DNA from: Rhizomys pruinosus
Lineage: Eukaryota > Chordata > Mammalia > Rodentia > Spalacidae
DNA length: 64,000 nt
Reading direction: 5' to 3'
Assembly (NCBI GenBank): GCA_009823505.1
Contig: VZQC01006256.1
Location: forward strand, 954,656-1,018,655
The notes beneath the pieces are model-generated. The model had not been told where the DNA came from. It searched no databases and was given only the letters and a program-made list of their open reading frames with translations. Positions 44,041 through 54,955 of the stretch are shown here, one piece after another (the first letter of the stretch is position 1; every line of letters begins with the position of its first letter). A program made the translations under genes and the position numbers.

Positions 44041-45524
44041 GCGAGTCTCACATGTTATCAGACAGGACCACATCAACGACAGAGTCCAGCTGGGCCAGTC
44101 AGAAATCTAGGAACCTAGACACCTGCTCACAGCTCCTCACAGTCCCATTGGCCAACTCATTCCAGCTCAACTCAACTCTCTATTTCTGCTTCCAGCGACA
44201 ACTGGGGTGGGCAGTGCCATGCACGCCTATGCTCTACACCTGTACTAAAATATTTCCCAGCTACATTTGCTTCAGCTTCATCAGACCTTGTGTGTATACA
44301 GGCTAAGAAGGGAACAGGAGCCCCAGGGTGCTCCCATGCTCCAGTGGGGCAGCTTCATTTTAGGGGGGACATAGCAGCAGTGTTGAGAGCTTGGTGATTC
44401 TTTACATTGGGTGCTGGTACAGACCTAGGACTGTCACCTAGTGCTGTATCTTTCCAGTTTCATCATAAAAGAGGCACAGTTAGCTCTAACTTCTAGAAAA
44501 CTCCATTCACCTGATTTTTCTTGGAATTAGTATGCCAGGTTCTAGCTCTACAGACAACTGACTGCAGGCAATTCCCATTGGCTAGCACTTACAGATGTGA
44601 GAGAAAAATATATGATAGATGGGGTGGGGCTCACGTGTGTGAGAGAACCTTCTAATGCTTTATGCCAGGAGGCTCAGCCTGAACAACTCAGCCAGAGAAA
44701 TGCTTGTGGACAGTGAGGGACACCCCGGGGATGGTGGGAATCATAGGACCTCGAGGATGGGATGATGAGTTAGGGTCTATCTTTGTCTACACTTGAAATG
44801 TTGAGGTGCTTTCAAATTTATACCTATTAAGTACCACAATCGATGTATACATCAACTCATATATCTCTGTGTTTTCATATAATTTTTTCTGTTCAAAAGT
44901 AACTCATGCTAGCAAAATAACACAGAAAAAAAAATCTTAATCTTATAGGTACATATGCAGAAAGTCTGATACATTGGTTTACTCAGGAAGTCCATAGCAA
45001 GTCCCTTCTTTCATACCTTGGTTGTTTCATGATAAATGATTTTTTTTTCCTGTTGTTATGAACTGTTTACTAATTGTCCACCCCCTTTGACAGGTGGAGC
45101 AAGCAGGTCACTGCTTGCTTAACCATTTGATGGGTATCACATATATTTGGGCTGTGCTTTCTCCCCACATATTAACATGGTAATAAAATAAAAGCTGTCC
45201 TTGTAGGCAAAGTCTTTTACCTTAAATAAACCTATTGCTTGCCATAGCCATCAAAGAAATAATGGTGTTGAGATTTTTTTTTAATGGGGTGGTCATTCTT
45301 GGATTCTTACAAATATAGGAAAAATTGGTGTAAGATTGATTAAGTTTTTGATATGCTATCAACTTATATTAAAACATGGGCTCCAGCTTTCCATCCACTG
45401 CATTGTTTGAGAGACACAGAAGGGATCCCTGAGTAGCCAATTGGTGGTTGAGCCCAGTACTCAGAACGGTTGGCTCAGTGATTGGATTGTCTGTATTTAC
45501 ATTTGGGACTTCCAGCTTACCAGT
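44041..45524. other. unique sequence, no gene seen
   Basis: The stretch 44060-44290 faintly resembles an old dispersed mammalian repeat (CACCTGCTCACAGCTCCTCA). I cannot assign it. No gene recognised. Confidence 0.4.
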
Positions 45525-45665
45525 TGTGAGCCTAAAGCAATATATCTCTCAATGTTCTCATTTATTAAATGGGGGGGGTGGGCTTTGGGCACCTCTGTTA
45601 TAGTTGCTTGTAAGTTAAATGAGTGAGTGTATGTAACAAGTTTAGAGTGAAGTGCAGGGTAAACA
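45525..45665 (+). repeat. MIR fragment
   Basis: Sense MIR: TCTCATTTATTAAATGGGGG, then GTAAGTTAAATGAGTGAGTG and AGTGAAGTGCAGGGTAAACA. Confidence 0.65.
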
Positions 45666-45825
45666 CTCAAAACCAACAAGTGGTCCTAACTAGCAAGACT
45701 TCAAGAACTCAAGTCTTGGGTTCATGCTTCTGACAGCCACACAGAGGAAGGGCTGACCCTAGGCTCAGACGGAGTCCGAGTACACGCCCTCTCCTTGTAC
45801 ATCCTGCTGAACAAATTCTTATAAT
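45666..45825. other. short unique sequence
   Basis: Nothing recognised. Confidence 0.4.
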
Positions 45826-46080
45826 TTAATCATGACTTTTTAATGTCTGAAATGGTGCCTTTTACATTTTACTGGCGCACTGATGCTGGTTGCTCTGTTA
45901 CACTCCCTGTTTATATTGCAATGCAAATTATTCCTGGTGGAGAGTTTACAAACTGCACTTCCATTATTAATAGGGTTATGATTTTCCCCATTCCACTCTT
46001 ATCTCTATTGCTCGCATGATGCATAATTCATGCTTACTACCCTTTGCTGGTCTCGGTGCCAGGGCCCAGCACTCTCTCCT
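45826..46080. promoter_or_regulatory. candidate conserved non-coding element with octamer
   Basis: A repeat-free AT-rich block carries a perfect octamer ATGCAAAT at 45921-45928, plus CCATTATTAATAGGGTTATG and a POU/homeodomain-like ATGATGCATAATTCATGC. Its texture resembles developmental enhancers in gene deserts. No conservation could be measured here, so the call is a hypothesis. Confidence 0.35.
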
Positions 46081-47323
46081 CCCCTCGTACTTCTTGATGA
46101 CAGTAATTGGTATTCAGCTAGAGTAAAATGACCATGTCCCTAGCTTCTGACTCTCTCTAAAGGCATTCCCTAGGAAGGCTCACACACAGGGATAATAGAA
46201 TCTTGGGGTCATTTGCTGCCAAGTCTTGAGTTCCAGTTCTATTGCAACTCTGAATTCTAGGCAGACACATGTAGGGATTTCCAGGGTCCTGAAACTATTT
46301 GCTAGCTAGGAGGAAATGGTACCTCCCCTGCTAGTGGAACAAAGGACCTCCGGGAGGGTGGCAAGGGAGGGATCAGCTCAGGCTGTCTCAGCAGGCTTCC
46401 CACCAGTGTGGCCCAAGTTGTGGAGATGGCAGAATGTAGGTGTTCACCTCTTACTGTTAGATACTCAGCATTTTAGAAAATCACCTTAAAGTCTGAGTCC
46501 CATTCTTGCCTTTCCCACCTAAAATAGACACCGAGACAGAGTCTCTTACAAAAATCTCCGGATGCCCTTAGACAGGTACTGTCTTGGGATCTGTATTCTC
46601 TGTAGATAGGAAGTGTCATTGGCAAAGTCTTCCTTGCTGACAAGGATCTGCAGAGTTCCCTTGGGAATATCTCTCACAAGTTCATTCTTCATTAGGGGCA
46701 ACCTTTGCTCTCCTCTTGTTGAAGGTGTGACTTTCTGTAGTCCGGAGCTGTCAGGTGCTCTCATAAGTCCTCTTTACTGTTGGGCATCACATGCAGGATT
46801 GGTGGGTCTGCTGCTGAGGCGGCCTGAGCAGGGCTACTGCAGAAGCCCTGAGGTCTAGCTGAGTCTGTGTATGTCCTCACAGCCTGCCTTGTTCCATGAG
46901 GTCAGAACAACCCCAGACATCCTTTCTCAAGGTCACTGCCAGCAGTCTGGGTCCACTTCCCACCACACCCCCGACTTGTAGTCTCTGCTTGTCACATGTG
47001 CCCCACTTTCCCAGCAGCCTCTGTACACCCCCTCTTGGCTCAGGCCTTCTCCTTATGTATGCGCTTCCCATCTTCCCTCCCTGTGCATCATCCAGGAGTG
47101 TCTGTTTAGGGGTGCCAAGCATACCTACACTGATACACACAAATAAAGGCATAAAACTCCCCCTTTTCTGAGGAATGTACCCAGAAACCCATATCTTCTA
47201 AACACACAATAGACACATAGACTCCCAAATACTCATGGGGAATATACATGCACATATAAACACATGCATGCACATACAAAAATACACAGAGACACACTTA
47301 ACATGCAGAGGTGCAGGGATCTG

Positions 47324-47324
<1 letters not shown>
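46081..47324. other. unique sequence, no gene seen
   Basis: Opposite open frames at 46546-47171 lack family resemblance. CA/CATG-rich low-complexity sequence builds up from about 47240. Confidence 0.45.

Positions 47325-47367
<43 letters not shown>
47325..47367. repeat. (CA)n microsatellite
   Basis: A perfect CA run of about 21 units. Confidence 0.97.
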
Positions 47368-47371
<4 letters not shown>

Positions 47372-47854
47372 TCCTAGCTTCTTCCCTGTGCTCAGGGTGC
47401 ATGGGAAGGAAAACCACTGCTGACACTCTGACCCACTCGAGGACCCTGGGCTACTCACTGAATCATGAAACATTTTCCTGGTTAAGTTTATTTTCTTCTG
47501 GCCAGAGGGAGCTACTTATTTCCAAGAAGTGGAGCCAGGGGCGTCTGCTTGAGCCCACACTGTGGCTGGGGACACACATTTTGGCATCCTGTCCTGTCCT
47601 CCCACGGAGCTTTGTTTATGCAGCTCCTGTTTCTCTGGCTTCAAGACCTCGAGAGGCACCGCCGCTGCCACTGTGCACGATGCAGCTGCTACTCATGAGG
47701 CCGCTTTGTATGGGCCGTTTACTATCCATCTGTTCATTGCTTGGGACCCTGGGAGACTCTTGCTCCCTTTTTCTTTGAAGGGTCTTACTGCCTAAATCTA
47801 TGAACTAATAGTCCAGTCAGGCCTATGTGTAGAGCCTCCTTTGACTACCTGGAA
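47368..47854. other. unique sequence; candidate conserved element 47500-47760
   Basis: No gene supported. The plus-strand open frame (47311-47778) begins inside the CA repeat. The 47580-47740 part carries E-box-like CAGCTG and TTGTTTATGCAGCTCC motifs and looks regulatory in character. Confidence 0.35.
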
Positions 47855-47965
47855 CAACGACTTTGTCTTCCCACTCTACCTTCCATGAATTAGCATCCTT
47901 GGGGACAGGGTTGTATTATTGACTTCTTACTACCTGGAACAGTGTTGAGAACAGAATGGGAGCTT
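47855..47965 (+). repeat. possible L2 3' fragment
   Basis: TTGGGGACAGGGTTGTATTA and TACCTGGAACAGTGTTGAGA recall the L2 3' end. Short and diverged. Confidence 0.45.
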
Positions 47966-48004
47966 CGAGACTATTTGTCCTGTGGGCTACTTAACCTGAC
48001 ACAC

Positions 48005-48150
48005 TCACCCATTTGAGCTAGAAGCTACTGTTGTTTTTTATTTCTCAGTTTTCAGATGGGGCCACTGAGGCTGACGGGGAGACAACTGTAAACCACAACA
48101 AACAGCCAAACAAGTTGAATCCAGGTCTTGACTGGCCCTGTACTTCAGGG
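48005..48150 (-). repeat. MIR fragment
   Basis: The plus strand matches antisense MIR: CAGTTTTCAGATGGGGCCAC, TGAGGCTGACGGGGAGACAA, and GAATCCAGGTCTTGACTGG. Confidence 0.6.
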
Positions 48151-48530
48151 TTGTAAACGCTGTTCTGAACTGCTGGGAGATTTTGAACCTCTGGGCCCTA
48201 GAAGTCCTTGATCTTGGGAACCACAGAGCTTGTGATTTATGCCATGGCTCCTTTAAGGTTAATGGAAAGAGCGCCTGGCTCATGGAACACAAATGCTATA
48301 ATCTGGGTTACTGGGTCACTCCTCTTCCAGCTGGTTCCACTGGCTTTGGGGTTTTTCCCTATTGTCTGGCCAAGCGTGGCTCATCTCCATCCAGCGCTGC
48401 CTAAGTTCATAGGCTGGAGCTCCTCAGAGAGCCACAAGAGCACCTGAGCCAGGTCTGACTATGTGTCCGCACTGTACCCACTATGGAAATCTCATTCTTT
48501 AGAACCCAAAAGTTGTGTAACGATTGAGAT
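48151..48530. other. unique sequence, no gene seen
   Basis: Two overlapping plus-strand open frames (48183-48447) show no recognised domain. Confidence 0.45.
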
Positions 48531-48569
48531 TCATTCATTCATTCATTCATTCATTCATTCATTCATTCA
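48531..48569. repeat. (ATTC)n microsatellite
   Basis: About ten ATTC units, a type often grown from the end of an old dispersed repeat. The following AGTACACGTTTAGTGAATGA fits that origin. Confidence 0.97.
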
Positions 48570-49130
48570 GTACACGTTTAGTGAATGAACATCTTGTGTC
48601 ATTGGTCTTATTGAATTGTAAATAGCGTTACTTCTAAGACTAACTAATAGTCTAGTGGAAGGGACACACACACAAGATCAAATGGTCCCTGGGTTACAAG
48701 ATAAGTGGATAAAGGAGCCCAGGGTACTAACAAAGAGATACAGTCACCATTGTACCCAAAGCTGATCCAGCTGCAGTGAGGAAGGAAATTGCTTTACCAT
48801 GCAGATTCAGAGATCCTCAGTGCTGTACTTCCGCCAGGCTGAAGATAATCTCCTGAGGTGATCCTTGAACCATGTGGTCTTGGGTAGAAGAACACTACTT
48901 TGAGACAGTCTCTAGTAAGAAACCAAAGCAATTATCATAGGGAGAATATTTTCCTTCAAGAAAGTGAAAGATTTGTCAACAAGGCAGAAGATTAAAAAGT
49001 TTTTGGAAAGTTGTAATTAAAAAAAAAAGTTTGTTGTAGAAATGATCAAATGACAAAGGAATCAAATGAACAGAGAAGCAAAATTCCCAACGTGTGAACT
49101 GGGTTACACCTGTAGCTATGGAACCTCAGT
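48570..49130. other. unique sequence, no gene seen
   Basis: No gene recognised. An A-run lies at 49019-49028. Confidence 0.45.
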
Positions 49131-49145
49131 AACTTCCTGGTTTTT

Positions 49146-49398
49146 TTTTTTTTTTATTTATTTATTTATTTATTTTTTTTGTATGTGTATAAGTGTACTG
49201 TCTGCATGTAGGTCTGAGCACCCGTGTCGTGCAATGCCGCGGAGTTCAGAAGAAGGTCTCGGATTCCCCTGGAACTGGAGTTCTCCTGGAATTGGAGTTG
49301 CAGACGGTTCTTAGCCGCCATGTGGGCGCTGGGGATCGAACCCGGGTCCTCTGCAAGAGCAGTCGGTGCTCTTAACCGCTAGGCTATCTCTCCAGCCC
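49146..49398 (-). repeat. young B2 SINE with 17-bp internal duplication
   Basis: A minus-strand full-length B2 with the 15-bp target-site duplication AACTTCCTGGTTTTT (49131-49145 and 49399-49413). It has the TTGC form of the TTAC variant and a TTTTTTG tail junction. Confidence 0.95.
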
Positions 49399-49559
49399 AA
49401 CTTCCTGGTTTTTACAATATGACGCAAGAGCAGCACCATCACTCTGGCCTCCTTGGATGCTTGGATGCATTCCCACTCCCTGGATACCAAGTGAAGTCCT
49501 GCGTTGCCAAGGATCCTCCCTCCTGGTACTCAGTAGTGATTTTAAATTGTTAGAAATCT

Positions 49560-49734
49560 TGGGACTAGAGAGGTAGCTCAGTGGTTAAGAGCACTGGCTG
49601 CCCTTGTAGAGGGAACTCCAGTTCCAAGGGATCTGACGCCCTCTTCTGACCTCCATGGGCATTGCACGGCATAGGTGCACTTACACACATATGGCAATAC
49701 ACTCTTACACATAAAAAATAAAATATTTTAAAAC
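49560..49734 (+). repeat. B2 SINE with internal deletion
   Basis: A plus-strand B2 whose head (GGGACTAGAGAGGTAGCTCA) jumps from TTGTAGAGG to GAACTCCAGTTCCAAGGGAT. It has lost the B box and adjoining ~55 bases, so its internal Pol III promoter is incomplete. Confidence 0.88.
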
Positions 49735-49744
49735 TGATATAAAT

Positions 49745-49920
49745 CTTTACATTTTATTTTATAAATAATTTTTATTGAGTATAGTAGACATACATGCATA
49801 TATTTTAAGTGTTTAGCTACTGTTGGATCCTCTCACACTGAACACACTTTGGGAACCATTACCCAGATCAAGACAAAAGAACATGACCAGTACACCATAC
49901 ATTCTCACTTCTCACCATCC
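49745..49920 (-). repeat. old L1M 3' fragment
   Basis: The plus strand resembles antisense old-L1 3' sequence: TTTTTATTGAGTATAGTAGA, CATATATTTTAAGTGTTTAG, and AACCATTACCCAGATCAAGA. Confidence 0.6.
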
Positions 49921-50947
49921 TTCTTAATACTCAGTCATGGGAATTAGGGGTGGGACTAAGGAGAAGATTCCAGTCCAGACAGCACGTTGTAGTCTAAGCT
50001 ATCTGTGGCTTCTGCCTTGGGTTTCATTTCTCTCCTGAGACCTTTATCCCACATGCTTCTGAGGGATGCTCTGGTTGCTCAAGCGTGGCTTTGCTCTGGC
50101 AGGATCCTGGGTACCAAGCTCATTCTCTAAGTGATGGGCAGATGATGAATGTCAGGAGATCAGTGATCCTGATCCGCCCAGATAGAGTCTCACATATACA
50201 GATACTATTCACATTTTGATCTCAGTTTTCAGAACATGGCTCCTTGTTAATCCCATGTACACACTTTCTCCTAGAAGGCACGCTATGCATTGAACTTCAG
50301 GCCTGGTATATGGATTTCCCTCTCTACTCCCCCTACTCCCTCCTGCATCATGTTTCAGAACTTGGGGAACAGTTTTCCATGTTCTTTGAGGCCAGATTAT
50401 TTTTGAACAATTAGTAGCTTTTGCCTCTGCTAACTCTGCCACGGGCCTTTTTAAAGATTGTTTTTATGTATTATTTATTTTATTATGTATGTCTTCTTTT
50501 AATATCAAAAAGAGTACATTTTACAGAAAAATGTATTACTCATAGAGGGATGTACTAAATAAAAAGTGAAATCCTTCCTTTTCCGTGTGGTTTCCACTCC
50601 CACTGCTGGGTATTGGGGGCGGTGAAATGGGGCAGGGGAAGCACCCAGAGCGGAGATGATGTGTGTATCAGATTTCTCTCTCTATTAGTCTGTGGATTTT
50701 TGCCAAAACTGGAATCATATTATCCAGTTTTACAACTTTATCTTGGCCTTAACAACATAGCATACACATCTCTACAAATCAGAGCCTGCAACGCCACTTC
50801 ATTTTAACAGCTTCAAACAAGTTACTGCTTTGAATATGCCATAGATGGCTTAGTTGCTCTTTTTTGTAGAGGGTAGAGCCAAGAGGAGGTGGACAGCATT
50901 GAAATTATCTCTTAGTTTTGCTGCAACAAATAAGTCTGGAGTAATTT
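49921..50947. other. unique sequence, possible old L1 at 50690-50820
   Basis: No gene recognised. GGAATCATATTATCCAGTTT and CATACACATCTCTACAAATC at 50710-50780 faintly recall another old L1 segment. Confidence 0.4.
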
Positions 50948-51004
50948 CTTCCTCCCTCCCTCCCTCCCTCCTTCCTTCTGTCCCTCCTTCCATCCTTTCT
51001 CTTC

Positions 51005-51063
<59 letters not shown>

Positions 51064-51078
51064 CTTTCTATTTCTTTT
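50948..51078. repeat. (CCTC)n then (CTTT)n pyrimidine tract
   Basis: CCTC repeats (50950-50972) lead into about 13 CTTT units (51008-51063). On the minus strand it forms the A-rich tail of the next B1-type element. Confidence 0.95.
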
Positions 51079-51211
51079 TTGAAACAAGGCCTCACATATT
51101 CTAGCTGGTCTTGAGTTGTCTAGGGAGCTGAGGATAACCTTGAACTTCTGATCCTCTTGCCTCCACCTCCCCAGTGCTGGGATTGTAGCTGAGGGCCATT
51201 ATGCCTAGTTT
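51079..51211 (-). repeat. old B1-type SINE
   Basis: A diverged minus-strand B1: GAAACAAGGCCTCACATATT, CTTGAACTTCTGATCCTCTT, CCCAGTGCTGGGATTGTAGC. Confidence 0.65.
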
Positions 51212-51304
51212 TGGAGTGAGCATGTTATATAAATATTTGTCCAGCTACTTAGAAGAGAAAGAATCATGGAACTTTCATGGCTGGAGTCAAGGAGAATCAA
51301 TCTT

Positions 51305-51462
51305 TTTTTTGGGGGGGGGTCTTTTTGAGACAGGGTCTCCCTTTAGTCCTGGCTGGTCTGGAGCTCACTCTGTAGACCAGGGTGGCCTTGAACTCACAGA
51401 GATCTACCTGGCTCTGCCTCCCAAGTGCTGGGATTAAAGGCATGTACCACCACGCCCGGCTC
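51305..51462 (-). repeat. B1 SINE with target-site duplication
   Basis: A complete minus-strand B1. The 13-bp target-site duplication GAGAATCAATCTT lies at 51292-51304 and 51463-51475. A G-run (51311-51319) interrupts the tail junction. Confidence 0.94.
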
Positions 51463-51626
51463 GAGAATCAATCTTGTTTTTTTTAAATGTTGATGTGACA
51501 CTACTTAAGTTTTGGCCAACAGAGTCTTTTTCAATCTAAACATTGAGTATTATAATCTTCAAAAAATTTAACCAATTTAGAAATGCCTTATTGCCCTGAA
51601 CACCAATATGTTTTAGGTGTTTTTCT

Positions 51627-51787
51627 ATTTTTTTTTTTCTTGTTGGTTTTTTGAGACAGGTCTCCCTATAGTCCAGCTGGCCTAGAAATTACTATGTAGA
51701 CCAGGCTGGCCATGAACTCACAGAGCTCTGCTTGCTTCTGCCTCTGCAGTGCTGGGGTTAAAGGTGTGTACCACCATGGTTGCCCAT
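51627..51787 (-). repeat. B1 SINE, older
   Basis: A minus-strand B1 with more mutations. Short flanking repeat GTGTTTTTCT (51617-51626 and 51788-51797). Confidence 0.88.
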
Positions 51788-51797
51788 GTGTTTTTCT

Positions 51798-52859
51798 TTT
51801 GAATATGAAATAGCCCTTTCAAGAAGAGTCAAGGGATGAAGTTGTGGGTCTGGCATATATGGGGCAACAGGAAGAAAGTCTATGAATCTAGGACCCAGGG
51901 GGTGTGGGTGAAAAAGACGATGGAAAAATCAGCAGATCCCAGATTCTAAAGGACCATGTATGCTTAGCTAAGGAGTTCTAACTTTACCAAAAAACAATGG
52001 GACCCAGCAAAGGGGTTTAAGGAGAGAGGTGCACTAATCACAACTGTATGGAAGTTATGGGTGTTATTTTTCTGTAGGAATGAGAACTTCTACACTTCAT
52101 GGACACAGTCCTCTCCTCAATTTGACAATAAGATCTTTAAAGGAAGAGCTATCTGTTAATACCTGCATATCACTGCACTTGTTCCCCAAAGACTTCGCTG
52201 TTCCCAGTGGACTCAATCTGAGCTCTGGGCTCAACTGACTGCTCTTCTGAAACCTCCTAGAGCCAAGTCTGTGCCGAGCCATCGACTTGGGTGCCTATCC
52301 CTTTGGGAAAACTACTGAAAACAGTAGTTTTCAGGTATTAACACTATTAACACTTAATCTCTTTCTTTAAAGTGTTTATGGTCAAATTGAAGAGAGGAAA
52401 TAGAGACATTCTCATTTTATAGCTACAGAAAGACAATAACCACAAAGCCCTGGCAGGAGGTGGTTTGGGCCCATGGGCAAGTAGATAGAAAGAGACATTT
52501 CACAGATCACCAGCTATTCTCTGCTGGGTGATTAGTTTGATGCTTCCTGCCTTTTAGATATCTACAACTTAATATGATCAGGACAAGACCATGACCTCAG
52601 CATAAACCTACCTGAGTCTTACCCAATTCTGGTCCTCAGCGCCATCTATGATCATTCATTTCAGCCAGCAAGAAAGCCAATAGTCTCTTTACTAGATTTT
52701 ATTATCACCTCAGGTCTGAACTTGAAGAATGGAGTAGTCTTCTAGCTTGTCTGGGACTGTCCATTGCTGCCAACAGATAAGTCACTCCCCAACCAGCAGC
52801 TGCGTGATTCAAGGGAAAAAAAGTATATTGTTCTAATCGACTCATGTGCTCGGTTCTAT
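51798..52859. other. unique sequence, no gene seen
   Basis: An inverted TTTTCAGTAG/CAGTAGTTTTC motif sits at about 52310-52332. No gene recognised. A MIR-like antisense trace near 52400-52490 is too weak to call. Confidence 0.45.
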
Positions 52860-53160
52860 CAATGGCTTCCCATTTCAATGAGAAAAATAACTCAAACCTC
52901 TTGCCCAAGAGACTGTTTGATCTGGCCCCTGATAACCTTTATAACTCCTCTGGGGCTCTGGGGCTCTGGGGTGTCCGTAGCTTGCTGTTTTCACTTCCCC
53001 AAATAAATCAGAGTCCTTCCCTGTCCTTGGACTGTTCTTCCTTGTGTGTGAAACCCTCTTTCACGTGTTTGACTCCTGTGTGGGAGCTCTTCTTCATCTT
53101 TAGGTGTCTGTGAAGCATTTTAAGACCACCATAAGGAGGGATCTTAGCATTCCTCAGTCT
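52860..53160 (+). repeat. L2 3' region
   Basis: In order: TCAATGGCTTCCCATTTCAA, TGATCTGGCCCCTGATAACC, GAAACCCTCTTTCACGTG, and an AAGCATTTTAAGACCACC part. Together these follow the L2 3' consensus. Diverged, no coding capacity. A GGGGCTCT triplication lies at 52949-52972. Confidence 0.7.
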
Positions 53161-53177
53161 CGGTTTCATTATTTTTG

Positions 53178-53300
53178 TTTTCAGTTTTACTGACGTCTAA
53201 CATGTATGGAGTGAAGTACTTTAAGCATGTTCATTTTAAACGTATGGCTCAATGATTTCATACATAGACACATATGTATACATTCCTATCAAACCACTAG
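53178..53300 (-). repeat. old L1M 3' fragment
   Basis: The plus strand matches antisense old-L1 3' sequence: TTTTACTGACGTCTAACATG, CTCAATGATTTCATACATAG, ACACATATGTATACATTCCT. Confidence 0.65.
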
Positions 53301-54371
53301 GTCCTTCATAACATTCATATGTTTATTGTAACTTAGTTTACAAAGATAAAAGATTTAACACTACCACAATGAATAGATCCTGAGTAGCCTATAAGCTCTG
53401 TGCAAGCAATCTCATAGTTTAAAAAAAAAGTGCTTGTATCCATTGAAACAAACAAAGCCCCATTTAGGAAACCATCTTATAGAGACCGTTTACATGCATG
53501 TTCAACATATGAATTATAGAATTGTTTTTAGTGCCAAATTTTGGGAAAACCCTAATTGTTGCTCATGGAGGTCTACTTATAGAGTGTATGTGAAGGGAGA
53601 GATACTATGGATGCTACCATGAACGAGTACACTTTTCAAGCAAAACCCTTAATCTATATTAAATAGAAAAAAGACACAGAATGGTGCATGTAGGGTCCTC
53701 TTGTTTTTATAGAAGAAGCATGTGTTTATTTAGCTCTGCATGCCTGTGTGGAGGGAAACTCAAGAAACTAGTAATAGCTATCATCTCTGTGGATGTCCTG
53801 GAAGCAGGAGGAAGATACTTCATACACCTGTGTGTATGTCATGTCTTCCACTTTAATAAAATAATCTCTGGACTGTGAGGGAGACGGTGCAACTGGAGCA
53901 GGCTTTGACAGGCTAGAACAAGGCTGGTGGATGGCTTGGCCTGCTTTGGGCTTCAAAGGCATGGAGGGAGCTGGCTGGGTTAGAAGTTGGCTTTCAGGGT
54001 TCTTTGTGCAACTTCTGGGAAAGAGCATCTGCCTATTCTTGTAGCAGAAGCCAATGGATAGTCTGTTGTAGGCTTAGAAAAAACAGGCTCAACACTGTCC
54101 CCCAGGGCTTGCTTGGTAGGGCGCCTGTGTGTTCCTGCTTGCAGTTCACCTCACCCCTCATCTCACACAGAAACACAAACACATGAGAAGATCACTGAGG
54201 AAAAGTCCTTTTCTAGGCTCCTGACATTTGTTGGGTGGCTTCTTTTTTTTTTATAATAGAGAGGTCAAAGCTGTAGAATAGAAGAAACATGCTCCAACAA
54301 GCAGTCAGGTGTCACTCTCCCCAGGCCTCAGTGATCTTAGTGAGGATCAGAGGCTTGGGAAGAAGCCAAAG
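53301..54371. other. unique sequence, no gene seen
   Basis: About 1 kb without a supported gene or repeat. Confidence 0.5.
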
Positions 54372-54562
54372 ACAGGGTTGAGTCATCAATCCATCGTTCC
54401 ATAGCTTTGCATCCTTGGGCAAGTCAGGGGACTGTATTGTGTCTAGGTTTCCTTATGGGTAAGGTAATGTCAGAAGGCCTAGCCTGACTCCTGAGGTCCA
54501 GATAAGGAACAGATTGCACAGCATCCGTCCACCTTGTGAATGCAAAGTATCATATAGGCAGG
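54372..54562 (+). repeat. MIR fragment
   Basis: Sense MIR: CATCCTTGGGCAAGTCAGGG, CTAGGTTTCCTTATGGGTAA. Diverged. Confidence 0.6.
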
Positions 54563-54589
54563 GCCATTTGTCTTGTGGCACGTGATGTG

Positions 54590-54955
54590 TTTCCTGGGGC
54601 TGCCATAACAGACAAGCATGGACTGAAGCAGAAGCAATTTACTCTCTCACAATGCTCTGGAAGCCTGAAGCTGAGCTGTAACCACACACACTGAAAGACC
54701 TGGGGGAGGACCTGTTCTTGCTCCTTCATCTTCTGGTGGCTGTCACTCTGGTCCGCCTCTTTTTCTTCACTCTTTCTTCTTTCTGTGTCTCCCCTTTGGA
54801 TGTCTCTTGTGATTGGAGTTAAGGCTCAAGTCAATAGTTCAAGATGATTTCATCTCAATATCCCAGACTTTATTAAACCTGAAAAACAAGATCAGACAGT
54901 TCTGGGGGCAGAATATGGACACGTCTTACTGTGGGTTACCATTCAGCCATCATAC
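54590..54955 (-). repeat. MLT1/MST-type MaLR LTR
   Basis: The plus strand is a reverse-complement MaLR LTR: GTTTCCTGGGGCTGCCATAA, GCAATTTACTCTCTCACAAT, and GGGGGCAGAATATGGACACG at the far end. Solo LTR. Confidence 0.75.

Noticed and set aside
47311..47778. 155-codon plus-strand frame
   Set aside because: It begins in the CA microsatellite (poly Thr-His). The remainder has no domain and no exon boundaries.
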